A stretch of DNA of 21,646 nt. It comes from Natrinema soli (GTDB lineage: Archaea; Halobacteriota; Halobacteria; Halobacteriales; Natrialbaceae). This document shows positions 13,776-20,854 of this stretch, one piece after another (the stretch's first letter is position 1; each line of letters begins with the position of its first letter). The position numbers and the translations under genes are program-made. Under the pieces are notes generated by a model. It did no database searches, was not told the DNA's origin, and saw nothing but the letters and a program-made list of their open reading frames with translations. Where the stretch lies: NCBI RefSeq assembly GCF_028618695.1, contig NZ_JAQIVI010000002.1:1-21646 (forward strand), in the 5' to 3' direction.

Positions 13776-15599
13776 ATGAACGATGACAGCTCGGAGGATG
13801 GTTCGGAGGAGTTTGGGCCGGCCAGATACCCTGATACGGACGTTGATGAAGCCGACACAGGAGATGTTCTGAATTCGGTGATTGATAGGAATCATGCAAA
13901 ACTCGAGTTCCAAACCTTGGACAAATTACCGAACCGTGATGGATCGATAGAGGTTGTGAACGAGGATGGAGTACCGGTCGGTCTCTTACTAATCCAGGTG
14001 AAGAAACTGAATGACAGCGATCTTGATCCGCCGAAGTTTCAATGTCCGCGGAAGTACTTTGAGTACAGCCGCGTGATCAGCTCTCCATTTCTACTTATTG
14101 GTGTAGATACTGTTAATGAGGTCGCGTACTGGAAGCATTTTTCCCCTGAGTGGGTTGACGCCCTCGATCTCGGCAGTAAGCAATCGAAGGTTGTGCACTT
14201 TCCTGAGGAGAATATCTTGGACGGTTCTTCTACGCAGTACGTCAGTGACTGGAAGGAGATTTCGGAAGATAACAAACGCCGCATCAGGAATTACGATGAA
14301 TTCGAGCGGTTGAAGGAGATTGCTACCCCTGCTCTCGGGGAGTCAAGGCCGGAGTTCGAGACTATCCACAGGTTCTTGGATGAGTACAACGGGTATATCG
14401 ACGGAAAGTTCTCTATCATACGGGAAAGGTTGTACCCCGGTTTATGGAAATTTGGTTTTGCTAATCTTGATTATTCTGATGATTCGGTGAAATATGGTCT
14501 TTATCCCATTAAACAGACTGAAAACGATGTTCAAATCAAGGATTTAGAATTCCCTGAGAAAGGTTCGCTATTTGAGAAATACGATTTGTCTCTGGTGAGC
14601 CGCCGTGAACACGATAATTTCGTTTATAATCTTGAGGAGAATGCTTTACGTCATATAGAGAGTGTTACTGAGGATATAATTTCTAAGCATGTTCTGCGGC
14701 ACACTAATAGCGAATTCATTTGCAGAGAAATTGTTTTTGCGTTTGTCGATGAGCTGTATAGAATGCTGGATTTAGATGAACGAGAGAGCTATACTTTGGA
14801 AGAATTGGAGTATAGTTTTGATACTTATCTCCATGTGTGGATAGATACTGCGTTAGATTGGGTTGATGAGGATATAGATATTGCAGGTAGTTTGATTAGA
14901 AATCAGTTTCCGTCGGATCTTCTTATGCGGATTTCTTTGGAGGATCGGCCTCGTATCCATGAGGAGGTTGAGTCTCGGCTTGATTCGGATGAGAGTCTTG
15001 GTTTCAAATATCGTTACCGTGCTTATGATATGTCGGAAAGGGTTTTTGAGGAAGCTCTAGATGCTTTGCGGAGACGTGGTGTTGAGACGGTGGAGCGACC
15101 TTATCCGATTGAGGACTTGGATATGGATGACCATGATTATATTTGGAGTGAGTATTCTTCTGAGGCTTTTGAAGATTACGTGAAGGCTTATATGAGGAAT
15201 TTGGTTGAGGCGTATAGGAAGGTTTCTGCGGCGAGTTTCCCGGATATGGAAGGTGTGTTTGATGATTTCCAGGGTGTTACTGATATTGTGGTGGAGTTGG
15301 ATGCTGAGGGAAGACCTGAGGAGGTTGGACCGGTTTATTATCAGTACTGGTTGAGGGATATGTCGGGTGGTGAGTCTGAGGATGTTTCACTGCATTTCTG
15401 CAGGAAGGATCCTGATGATGGCTTTGTTATAGATTTTAATGATCAGAGTTCATTTGTGAATTTTGAGGGAGAGAAATATGAGAAGATGATTTTTAGAGAA
15501 AGTAGTCTAAGTGAGCTTTTAAGAGAGCCTCCCGTAATGTCCGAGGTTTATAGCCGGATTATGTCTGATCTTGATGAGGAGTATTTCGATGATGTTTGA
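13776..15599 (+). CDS. Large protein with DUF4365-like (PD-(D/E)xK nuclease-like) N-terminus
   Basis: The 607 aa protein is intact. Residues about 28-135 resemble DUF4365: NSVIDRNHAKLEFQTLDKLP, then DGSIEV with Asp55 and Glu59, a strand LLLIQVKKLND with Gln74 and Lys76 forming an (E/Q)xK site, KYFEYSRVISSPFLLIGVDT and VAYWKHFSPEW. This order matches the PD-(D/E)xK nuclease core used by many restriction and defence proteins. The remaining 470 residues are acidic and mostly helical with no family I recognise, and may sense or bind a partner. The gene is strikingly AT-rich with T-ending codons from about 14440 on, so it was acquired from a different background. It is divergent from the DUF5677-like gene. 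Nuclease activity is an inference. Confidence 0.68.
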   Translation: MNDDSSEDGSEEFGPARYPDTDVDEADTGDVLNSVIDRNHAKLEFQTLDKLPNRDGSIEVVNEDGVPVGLLLIQVKKLNDSDLDPPKFQCPRKYFEYSRVISSPFLLIGVDTVNEVAYWKHFSPEWVDALDLGSKQSKVVHFPEENILDGSSTQYVSDWKEISEDNKRRIRNYDEFERLKEIATPALGESRPEFETIHRFLDEYNGYIDGKFSIIRERLYPGLWKFGFANLDYSDDSVKYGLYPIKQTENDVQIKDLEFPEKGSLFEKYDLSLVSRREHDNFVYNLEENALRHIESVTEDIISKHVLRHTNSEFICREIVFAFVDELYRMLDLDERESYTLEELEYSFDTYLHVWIDTALDWVDEDIDIAGSLIRNQFPSDLLMRISLEDRPRIHEEVESRLDSDESLGFKYRYRAYDMSERVFEEALDALRRRGVETVERPYPIEDLDMDDHDYIWSEYSSEAFEDYVKAYMRNLVEAYRKVSAASFPDMEGVFDDFQGVTDIVVELDAEGRPEEVGPVYYQYWLRDMSGGESEDVSLHFCRKDPDDGFVIDFNDQSSFVNFEGEKYEKMIFRESSLSELLREPPVMSEVYSRIMSDLDEEYFDDV

Positions 15600-15639
15600 C
15601 CCCTTTTATCTAAGATCAGTACTTCACAAAGCCGGTTAG

Positions 15640-15871
15640 TTGAGTCGTCTGCTTGCTGAAGATGTGTCCAAACACCAGCAGCAAGCAGACGGTGAAATCC
15701 ACGAAGGCCAGCTCCTTAACTTCCTTGTCAACTCTCTTGACGAGGAAGTTGATCTTGACCTCGGCAAGAATGCTGAGGTCGACGCAGAAGACATCTATGA
15801 GGTCCTCGTCGGCGCGTGCGCCAACGGGACCTCGGTTTCGGAGCTTTGTGAGAACAGCAACGATTCACCTT
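15640..15871 (+). mobile_element. ISH3-family transposase relic (N-terminal part)
   Basis: The frame reads SRLLAEDVSKHQQQADGEIH, then LNFLVNSLDEEVDLDLGKNA and EDIYEVLVGACANGTSVSEL, the well-known N-terminus of haloarchaeal ISH3-type transposases. Similarity stops after the SNDSP block at about 15868, where a DUF7692-like pseudogene begins in another frame. The catalytic core is missing. The fragment has inverted repeats at 15718-15750 and 15799-15833. Confidence 0.75.
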
Positions 15872-16084
15872 ACCGAACGTGCAGCTGACTGCTACGACTG
15901 CAACAAGACGAAAGCAGTGGTGAGTGCCTGCGATGACGTTCCGACGTTCGTCTAGGCCTCCCGCCAAGTCCTCGAGGGCGACGAGCTCACACTCGAGCAG
16001 CGCTGAGAGATCGCCGAGACGCTTTCGACTCGAGCTGTGGCTTTCGAAGTCACTCCTGAGACAGTCGTTGAGACCGACTACTAA
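15872..16084 (+). pseudogene. DUF7692-like small protein, two in-frame stops and no start
   Basis: The frame reads TERAADCYDCNKTKAVVSAC then DDVPTFV, TAG at 15953, ASRQVLEGDELTLEQR, TGA at 16004, EIAETLSTRAVAFEV, and TAA at 16082. This pattern, with the CNKTxAVxxACDDVP helix and LTLEQRREIAETLSTR, is that of the small haloarchaeal DUF7692 family as I remember it. The N-terminus has been replaced by the ISH3 relic. Two independent stops show long decay. Confidence 0.65.
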
Positions 16085-16118
16085 GAGACCAAATTTTAGC
16101 CCCGGGGCTCAGAGCGGG

Positions 16119-16412
16119 TCACACTGCGGTTTTCTCAGGGTCGAGAGCCGCGACACGATTCTCGAGGTCCACGTCGCCTGTACTATCGACAGTCACCGTG
16201 TAGCCGTTGTAGACGAATTCGATTGTGGACGGATTCCTCTCGGAGTCGCGTGCTTCATAGAGTGAGTCAAGTGCGTCCGTGTTGATTGCGTTGTGGATCG
16301 GTGGGTTGAGATCTTCCGGTTGGACTCCTTCACGTTCGGCGACTTTGTCTACGATCTTCAGACTGAGTGATTGAGTGGGTTGCACAACCTCCGTTGTCAG
16401 GAACCAATACAT
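16119..16412 (-). CDS. HalOD1 output-domain protein
   Basis: This 97 aa single-domain protein matches the HalOD1 family: QSLSLKIVDKVAEREGVQPE, then LNPPIHNAINTDALDSLYEA, and a strand pair IEFVYNGYTVTVDSTGDVDL. HalOD1 is an uncharacterised small domain frequent in haloarchaea, alone or attached to response-regulator receivers, and is thought to act in signalling output. Length is normal and both ends are intact. The start MYWFLTTEVVQPTQ is slightly unusual, and a start closer to the domain is possible. It converges on the DUF7692 pseudogene and stands alone. Confidence 0.82.
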   Translation of the reverse strand: MYWFLTTEVVQPTQSLSLKIVDKVAEREGVQPEDLNPPIHNAINTDALDSLYEARDSERNPSTIEFVYNGYTVTVDSTGDVDLENRVAALDPEKTAV

Positions 16413-16895
16413 AAAACCAGACGTTCCTCTAATGACGCACGTCAGACAACGGCTTATGATCGGTTTTCATGACATATTCTGAGGAGGAGGGAAATGACTG
16501 ATTACGGTGGAAGAGAATCACTTATTCAGCAGATAGTGCCACTCGACACTTTCGCTTGCTCGGTCCCGCAATGATCGCTGCCACCGTGCCACCGGAGCAG
16601 TGGGAACTCGCTCGAGCGGACCATTTTGTCACGTAGGATTGTGCAGCCCGATCGTCCATGTGGCCGGGAGACGACGAAACAGTACCAGCCGTCGTGCCGC
16701 CTCGAGAACAGATCGATAGACGGGCCTGTAGACCACGCGCGTGAGAAACACCACCTACTACCGAACCGTAGACTCCGCACCGCATCCGCCGACACGACGA
16801 TATCTTGCTTCGAAAGCCGAACCCCGCCGCCGGCCACGCCATCAATCAACGCCGTCAGTCCCTCGAGATAGTCCCGATTTCGGCCCTCTCGCAGC
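16413..16895. other. Region with no confident gene; decayed, open on several frames
   Basis: A minus-strand frame between 16526 and 16999 includes GRNRDYLEGLTALIDGVAGG and LSKQDIVVSADAVRSLRFG, which look coding for about 60 residues. It continues into poor sequence and overlaps the Orc1/Cdc6 remnant. I see no family, start or regulatory context, and treat it as unassigned. Confidence 0.35.
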
Positions 16896-17396
16896 GTGAG
16901 CGTCGCTTTCCCCGCGTGTTCGGTCGCCCGATTCTCGAGAAAACGCGTGAGCGTCGGCGTCGAACCCGGCGTGATCAGTGGCAGCGAGCTCGAATACATT
17001 GCCCGATGTTCGGATTTAGATGCTCGCGACGCGATCGCGTTGCTCTATCACAGCGTCCAGAATACCGCAAACGGCTCGGCTGACCGAGTCACGTGGGCTG
17101 TGAGCGACGACTCGAAGCCCGACGCGGACCAGGCCATGATTCGCTCCCGCCTCTCGGATCTGTCTCGTGACCAGCGACTCGTACTCGAGGTCATGGCGGA
17201 TACCCATCCGGCGACAAGCAGTAGAGTGTATGAAGCATATTGTGAGCGCGCGGCCAACCCAGTCTACGATCGAACGCTGCGTGGGTGGCTCCCGAAACTC
17301 GAGCGCTATGAGTTGATGGTGAAATCCGGGTCGGAGTACGAACCCGTCTACGAGGATCGGGAGATCGCGTTGAAAGAACTCGGAATTATGGTCTAG
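16896..17396 (+). pseudogene. Orc1/Cdc6-family initiator, C-terminal remnant
   Basis: The 166 codons resemble the last third of haloarchaeal Orc1/Cdc6 proteins. The lid-domain pattern is SGSELEYIARCSDLDARDAI followed by ALLYHSVQNTANGSADRVT. After it come DADQAMIRSRLSDLSRDQRL and VLEVMADTHPATSSRVYEAY, and a winged helix ending GWLPKLERYELMVKSGSEYE. The AAA+ part with Walker A and B is absent. Just upstream the similarity seems to hop between frames (VARFS, then ILEKT, then KRVSVGV), and a TAG lies in frame at 16869. It therefore cannot load helicase as it stands. Such extra orc genes are typical of haloarchaeal replicons, so an origin may once have been nearby. A short product from GTG 16896 is possible. 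Confidence 0.6.
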
Positions 17397-17440
17397 ACGT
17401 GGGTTAAGAGCTGTCTGTTAGCCCATTGGTCGATCGTCTA

Positions 17441-17728
17441 CTACTCTGATAGTAGCTCGCCCACGTACTGGTCTTCCCAGTCCCAACGCGCCTCGATCTC
17501 GCGGCGACCGCGCCGAGTGAGCGTGTAGATGTTCGTCCGTCGATCAGCTTCGCCTTTCTCGACGAGGCCCTTGTCGACGAGTTCATCCAGATTTGGATAC
17601 AGATGGCCGTGATTGATCTCCTTCTCGTAGTACTGCTCGAGTTCGTCCTTGATCGCGAGGCCGTGTGGTTCGTCCTGGCCGGCGATCGTGTACAGCAGGT
17701 CACGCTGGAATCCCGTTAAATCGTACAT
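17441..17728 (-). CDS. PadR-family winged-helix transcriptional regulator (second copy)
   Basis: From ATG 17728 the 95 aa protein starts MYDLTGFQRDLLYTIAGQDE and carries the PadR core AIKDELEQYYEKEINHGHLY, PNLDELVDKGLVEKGEADRR and a wing TNIYTLTRRGRREIEAR, ending DWEDQYVGELLSE. An in-frame start at 17749 adds seven residues (MIEHRTN) but lies in the AT-rich promoter, so the shorter form was chosen because it matches the copy at 2174. The upstream AT-rich TTATATTTT at 17745-17753 (minus strand) is a likely TATA box, which would make the transcript nearly leaderless. The target is unknown; the gene stands alone. Confidence 0.85.
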   Translation of the reverse strand: MYDLTGFQRDLLYTIAGQDEPHGLAIKDELEQYYEKEINHGHLYPNLDELVDKGLVEKGEADRRTNIYTLTRRGRREIEARWDWEDQYVGELLSE

Positions 17729-17816
17729 ATTTGTTCTGTGTTCTATCAAAATATAAGAGTGCCGAAAGCAGGATGGGGAGCGGCTCTGGTAGGATATTTA
17801 GACGATGCCGGATTTG

Positions 17817-18014
17817 TCAGTTTTCATCGTCTGGATCGTCTTCTAGCTCGCTCGCGTCGAGATCGTCCCACGCACCCTCCTGTTCCCAGTCGACGATCGG
17901 CGTTGGATCCATCCTCGAGCGGTCGCGTATCTTGCCCGTGTATTCGAATCTCTCTCGAGGATACCCAGTGAGAGCGGCCAGGATTGACAGTGCGTCGGGC
18001 TCGTCACTCGTCAT
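17817..18014 (-). CDS. Small acidic hypothetical protein
   Basis: This 65 aa protein begins MTSDEPDALSILAALTGYPR and ends in an Asp/Glu tail (ASELEDDPDDEN). Its ATG overlaps the TAA of the preceding gene (TAATG), so it is translationally coupled to the Mrr-like protein. The motif RERFEYTGKIRDRSRMDPTP is basic and may contact nucleic acid or the partner protein. No family is recognised. The pairing suggests the two products work together. Confidence 0.5.
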   Translation of the reverse strand: MTSDEPDALSILAALTGYPRERFEYTGKIRDRSRMDPTPIVDWEQEGAWDDLDASELEDDPDDEN

Positions 18015-18301
18015 TAGCAGAGTTTGTCCGTGACGCTCGAGGCCTTGTCCTTCGACTTATCGGCGGTTTCACTCGCCGATTCGCCGGCCTCAACCGCCGT
18101 ATCCTTCGCTGCCGTCGCTCGTTCACAAAATCGTGCTGTCTCCCTGGTCCCGCGTGGCTTGACGCGGGTTTCGAACCCCTCATTTTCGTACAGCGTTGCA
18201 ACTAACGCCTCGAAGTCACTCGGCGAACATGCTTCGTGGACCGCCTCTGCAACCGTCATGTCAGCAGTTGACGTATGGTAGACAGTATAACGAACAGGCA
18301 T
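18014..18301 (-). CDS. Short protein with an Mrr-endonuclease-like start
   Basis: The 95 aa protein starts MPVRYTVYHTSTADMTVAEA. Residues about 26-48 (CSPSDFEALVATLYENEGFE then TRVKPRG) resemble the first helix and strand of Mrr-type restriction endonucleases (PF04471), which normally continue with GGIDV and a QxK strand. Those catalytic parts are missing. The sequence turns into an Ala/Glu/Lys-rich helix (TAVEAGESASETADKSKDKA). It may be a truncated or deleted Mrr gene, or a small protein that only looks similar. It is coupled to the 65 aa gene through TAATG. An AT-rich ATACTATATTCC lies just upstream as promoter. There is no evidence of enzymatic activity. Confidence 0.5.
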   Translation of the reverse strand: MPVRYTVYHTSTADMTVAEAVHEACSPSDFEALVATLYENEGFETRVKPRGTRETARFCERATAAKDTAVEAGESASETADKSKDKASSVTDKLC

Positions 18302-18482
18302 AAAACTAGGTTAGGAATATAGTATCTCTTTCTGAAAAGTGGCTCTGTTGAAATCCTATTCTTCATATGTATTTTAGCGTGAAATGCACGCTCAATACAG
18401 TTGCGAACTGAGCGCTATGATGTTACTATAGAATATTATACCACATTCGCACATTATATTCCATACACCTCTGTGCAGACTA
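18302..18482. other. AT-rich intergenic region with an IS-end-like string
   Basis: At about 18341 the sequence GGCTCTGTTGAAATCC resembles terminal repeats of haloarchaeal insertion sequences, and a similar string (GGCTGTGTTGAATCAC) lies near 3798. GCGTGAAATGCACGC nearby can form a small hairpin. No transposase is present; it may be a solo end or a miniature element. No gene was seen. Confidence 0.3.
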
Positions 18483-19694
18483 TTACACGTATTCTGTTTC
18501 AGGCATCCAAAATGTGAGACCGACAACAACTGCCATAATTACGGCTAATGCAACATATCCTTCATTAAAGTATCCGGAATCAGCGATCACGCCAAAGAGA
18601 ACGGGTCCAGCAGCAGCAAGTGCTGCTGTGATCGTCCGCACAACGCCGAGGCCTGTGCCTTGCATTTCGTCGGAGAATGCATCTGCAAGGAATGATTGTG
18701 TGACTGCCCCTGTCCCTAGCATGGTACTTATCAGCGCTGTGACTCCAACGAGGAACCAGATGTTGTCAATTAGAGGAAGGAAGAAGAATCCTGCGACTGC
18801 CGGCGTAAGAATACCAATGAGTGATTGACGCATGCCAATCCGATCATACGCTGCTCCTGCAACCGGCTTCACAACGACACCAACAGCAAAAAAGAAGCCA
18901 AATAAGATTCCTGCTACTGACGAAGACACTCCTTTTATACTTGTAAGATATGTTGGATAGAACGTCGTAAATGACTGCCAGATAAACATATAGAGAAACA
19001 AAATGCCAGTCATAAAGCCCATTGTCGGGTTCCGAAGTTCCGTAACTACATCTAACGTATCCCGTATTGATTGGGCACTGGTTGACCGCTTCCTCGAACG
19101 CTGAGTACGGGACGTAGCAAAGATGGCAACTCCAGCTAATACAAGAGCCGGCACTATGAACCCAAGACCAATTTGCCACGCGATCGCTGCTGCGAGGACA
19201 GTTGCAACCGGCGGAAGCACTGTCTGGCCGATATCGCCTGTTGCCATTGTCACACCAAGAGCGCTTCCAAGCCGCCCAGAGTAAAGATTTGAGAGGAACG
19301 TGATTCTCGCGATTGGATACAGCGAATGACCTAATCCCCAAATTGCCGTTGCAGCAAACAAGATAATTGGGGAAGAAGAGGTAATAACAAGGCCGAGTGC
19401 TACTGCCACAATAGCCGTACTCACGATCATAAGTGAGCGTTCATTGTATCGGTCAGCGAGCACACCACCTGGTAACTGACCAATCGCTGCAAAGAACCAC
19501 AGAACAGACACTAATGAGCCAGCAACCGTTAGACTCAGGCCAAAATTGGTCTGCAGATAGGGAATAATAACTGGATAGACCATCCGTGCTCCATTAAGCA
19601 AACCCCATGCAATAGCGACCGCAGCAAGTGAGATCCCTTTTCCATCGCCCCAGAGACCTTGTACCTCCTGTCGAAGAATCGTTCGAACATCCAT
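18483..19694 (-). CDS. Major facilitator superfamily transporter
   Basis: The 403 aa membrane protein has about 12 hydrophobic helices in two bundles separated by a basic cytoplasmic loop (ATSRTQRSRKRSTSAQS, about residue 200). The loop between helices 2 and 3 carries the MFS motif as GGVLADRYNERSLMIVS. In the second half the equivalent is GAAYDRIGMRQSLIG. An NTG-type helix (IARITFLSNLYSGRLGSALG) follows helix 4. Length is standard and the gene is intact. Substrate cannot be read from the sequence; import or efflux of a small solute is all that can be said. GC is somewhat lower than in neighbours, suggesting separate acquisition. It stands alone, with a TATA-like TATTTAGA about 35 bases upstream. 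Confidence 0.9.
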   Translation of the reverse strand: MDVRTILRQEVQGLWGDGKGISLAAVAIAWGLLNGARMVYPVIIPYLQTNFGLSLTVAGSLVSVLWFFAAIGQLPGGVLADRYNERSLMIVSTAIVAVALGLVITSSSPIILFAATAIWGLGHSLYPIARITFLSNLYSGRLGSALGVTMATGDIGQTVLPPVATVLAAAIAWQIGLGFIVPALVLAGVAIFATSRTQRSRKRSTSAQSIRDTLDVVTELRNPTMGFMTGILFLYMFIWQSFTTFYPTYLTSIKGVSSSVAGILFGFFFAVGVVVKPVAGAAYDRIGMRQSLIGILTPAVAGFFFLPLIDNIWFLVGVTALISTMLGTGAVTQSFLADAFSDEMQGTGLGVVRTITAALAAAGPVLFGVIADSGYFNEGYVALAVIMAVVVGLTFWMPETEYV

Positions 19695-20165
19695 TATGTG
19701 CTGTGGGAGTAGAACATTCTTCTAAATACCATAGTAACTGGTCTTCACCACCTATCTCTCCGGGTCTTTGTCTCTTCCAAGGAGTGAATATGATGCCGGC
19801 AAGTAGAACAACTATACTGAACGATCACCACCTTCACAAATCGTCCTGAATTTTGTGCTACATTCGCGCTTTGTCTCTAGCATGCCCTCTGGGAAATTTT
19901 CAAATTATATCAGTTTGAACTGTGGGTTCTCTGTTCATTGATCCACGGTTGACAGACCACTAGGTGCGACAGCTGTGGGACAGACGGTCTGGTCTCGACA
20001 GGGGCTTGCGACACAGCCACGATCTGAGGTGCCGACCTCGTTCTGTTCGGACTGTGAGTGAGACCAGCGACACGGTTCATGGCCAATTGACGAGCAGGAA
20101 CTACACACCAATGCATCCGCCCGGTGGTGTTGTTCGTCCCCGGAGAGGGGTAGAGGGTTTGTAAG
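19695..20165. other. Intergenic region with a degraded Cys-rich segment
   Basis: The first 200 bases hold only the transporter promoter and AT-rich sequence. Between about 19967 and 20110 the plus strand encodes RCDSCGTDGLVSTGACDTAT in one frame and TSFCSDCE in another, as if a zinc-finger gene had been broken by a frameshift. No start or full frame remains. The region ends with the hairpin leader of the next gene. Confidence 0.4.
20121..20157 (+). promoter_or_regulatory. Repeated hairpin leader, copy 1
   Basis: CCGGTGGTGTTGTTCG, then a CCCC-loop-GGGG hairpin and TAGAGGG, ends 8 bases before ATG 20166. A near copy precedes the next gene at 20661-20699. The GAGGGGTAGAGGG part could act as a strong ribosome-binding or mRNA-structure element. 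Confidence 0.55.
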
Positions 20166-20633
20166 ATGTCGATACACGAATTGATCAGTCGATCAGCGAC
20201 CACACAGGCACTCGAGACGTCGGTAAGCATCGAGGAGCGATTCCCGGCATGGGATTGTGAGCAGGGGAACGTCCGTCCGTGGGCGCTGGGCCGACAGCAG
20301 TGTGTCCTCTCGTTGGTTCGGTTCATCGTCGAGGAGATCGACAAGGCGACGTTCTCGACGCCGATGGAGGTGACGATCGCACCCACGATGTCGTACCAGC
20401 CATCCTTGAGCTGGCGTGATCGCTTCGGCGGCACGTACCAAGTGGCCGTCTATCCGAACATGAATCCAGACTGGGGATCGATCGAAACTGAAGTCTCAAC
20501 GCTTGAGGAAGCACTCGAGGTCGCAGCAACCGTCTGTAGCGATCTCGAGGAACAATACGACCTGGTGGCGGAAGACGAGCGAGAGAACGGCGAGGTCGTC
20601 CTCTCGTCGCGGGGTCCGAAGCCGATCCTCTGA
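20166..20633 (+). CDS. Hypothetical protein (155 aa), first of a three-gene run
   Basis: The protein starts MSIHELISRSATTQALETSV and contains a conserved-looking core: ERFPAWDCEQGNVRPWALGR, CVLSLVRFIVEEIDKATFST, then an aromatic strand region WRDRFGGTYQVAVYPNMNPD and a helix TLEEALEVAATVCSDLEEQY. It is acidic and soluble, with no metal-binding cysteine pattern. I do not recognise a function; proteins of this type are common on haloarchaeal plasmids. It shares a hairpin leader with the next gene, so the two may be controlled in parallel. Confidence 0.65.
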   Translation: MSIHELISRSATTQALETSVSIEERFPAWDCEQGNVRPWALGRQQCVLSLVRFIVEEIDKATFSTPMEVTIAPTMSYQPSLSWRDRFGGTYQVAVYPNMNPDWGSIETEVSTLEEALEVAATVCSDLEEQYDLVAEDERENGEVVLSSRGPKPIL

Positions 20634-20660
20634 GCCGAGAGCCCTACAACGAGTGTACAG

Positions 20661-20699
20661 CCGGTGGCGTTGTTCGACCCCTTTCAGAGGGGTAGAGGG
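20661..20699 (+). promoter_or_regulatory. Repeated hairpin leader, copy 2
   Basis: CCGGTGGCGTTGTTCG, then CCCC-TTTCA-GAGGGG and TAGAGGG, ends 9 bases before ATG 20709. It matches copy 1 in flanks, while the hairpin loop differs in sequence and length, indicating that structure rather than loop sequence is kept. Confidence 0.55.
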
Positions 20700-20708
20700 A
20701 GAAAACAG

Positions 20709-20849
20709 ATGGACGACGAAGACATCCCCGGATACCTGCTGTGGCGTGCGTGGAGCAACCTCAGAAACATCGACAAGGAGCAGTTGAGCGACGACGATCG
20801 AGAGAAGGTTACCAAAGCAATCGCACTTCTTGACGAGGTGGAGGTTTGA
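20709..20849 (+). CDS. Small hypothetical protein (46 aa)
   Basis: The sequence is MDDEDIPGYLLWRAWSNLRN followed by IDKEQLSDDDREKVTKAIAL and LDEVEV. It is acidic and helical, probably a two-helix bundle. The ATG was preferred over an in-frame GTG at 20664, which would translate the leader hairpin. The next gene begins 5 bases after its stop, so they are likely one transcription unit. Function is unknown. Confidence 0.6.
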   Translation: MDDEDIPGYLLWRAWSNLRNIDKEQLSDDDREKVTKAIALLDEVEV

Positions 20850-20854
20850 TTGGA

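Noticed and set aside
16526..16999. Minus-strand 157-codon frame near the Orc1/Cdc6 remnant
   Set aside because: About 60 residues look coding, but it overlaps the remnant, degrades downstream and has no start context or family match.
18341..18356. GGCTCTGTTGAAATCC as an IS terminal repeat
   Set aside because: Only one end was found, with no partner repeat or transposase, so no element was called.
19967..20030. CDSCG...ACDTAT zinc-finger-like peptide
   Set aside because: Only about 23 codons between stops; the second Cys pair is in another frame, so at most a relic.
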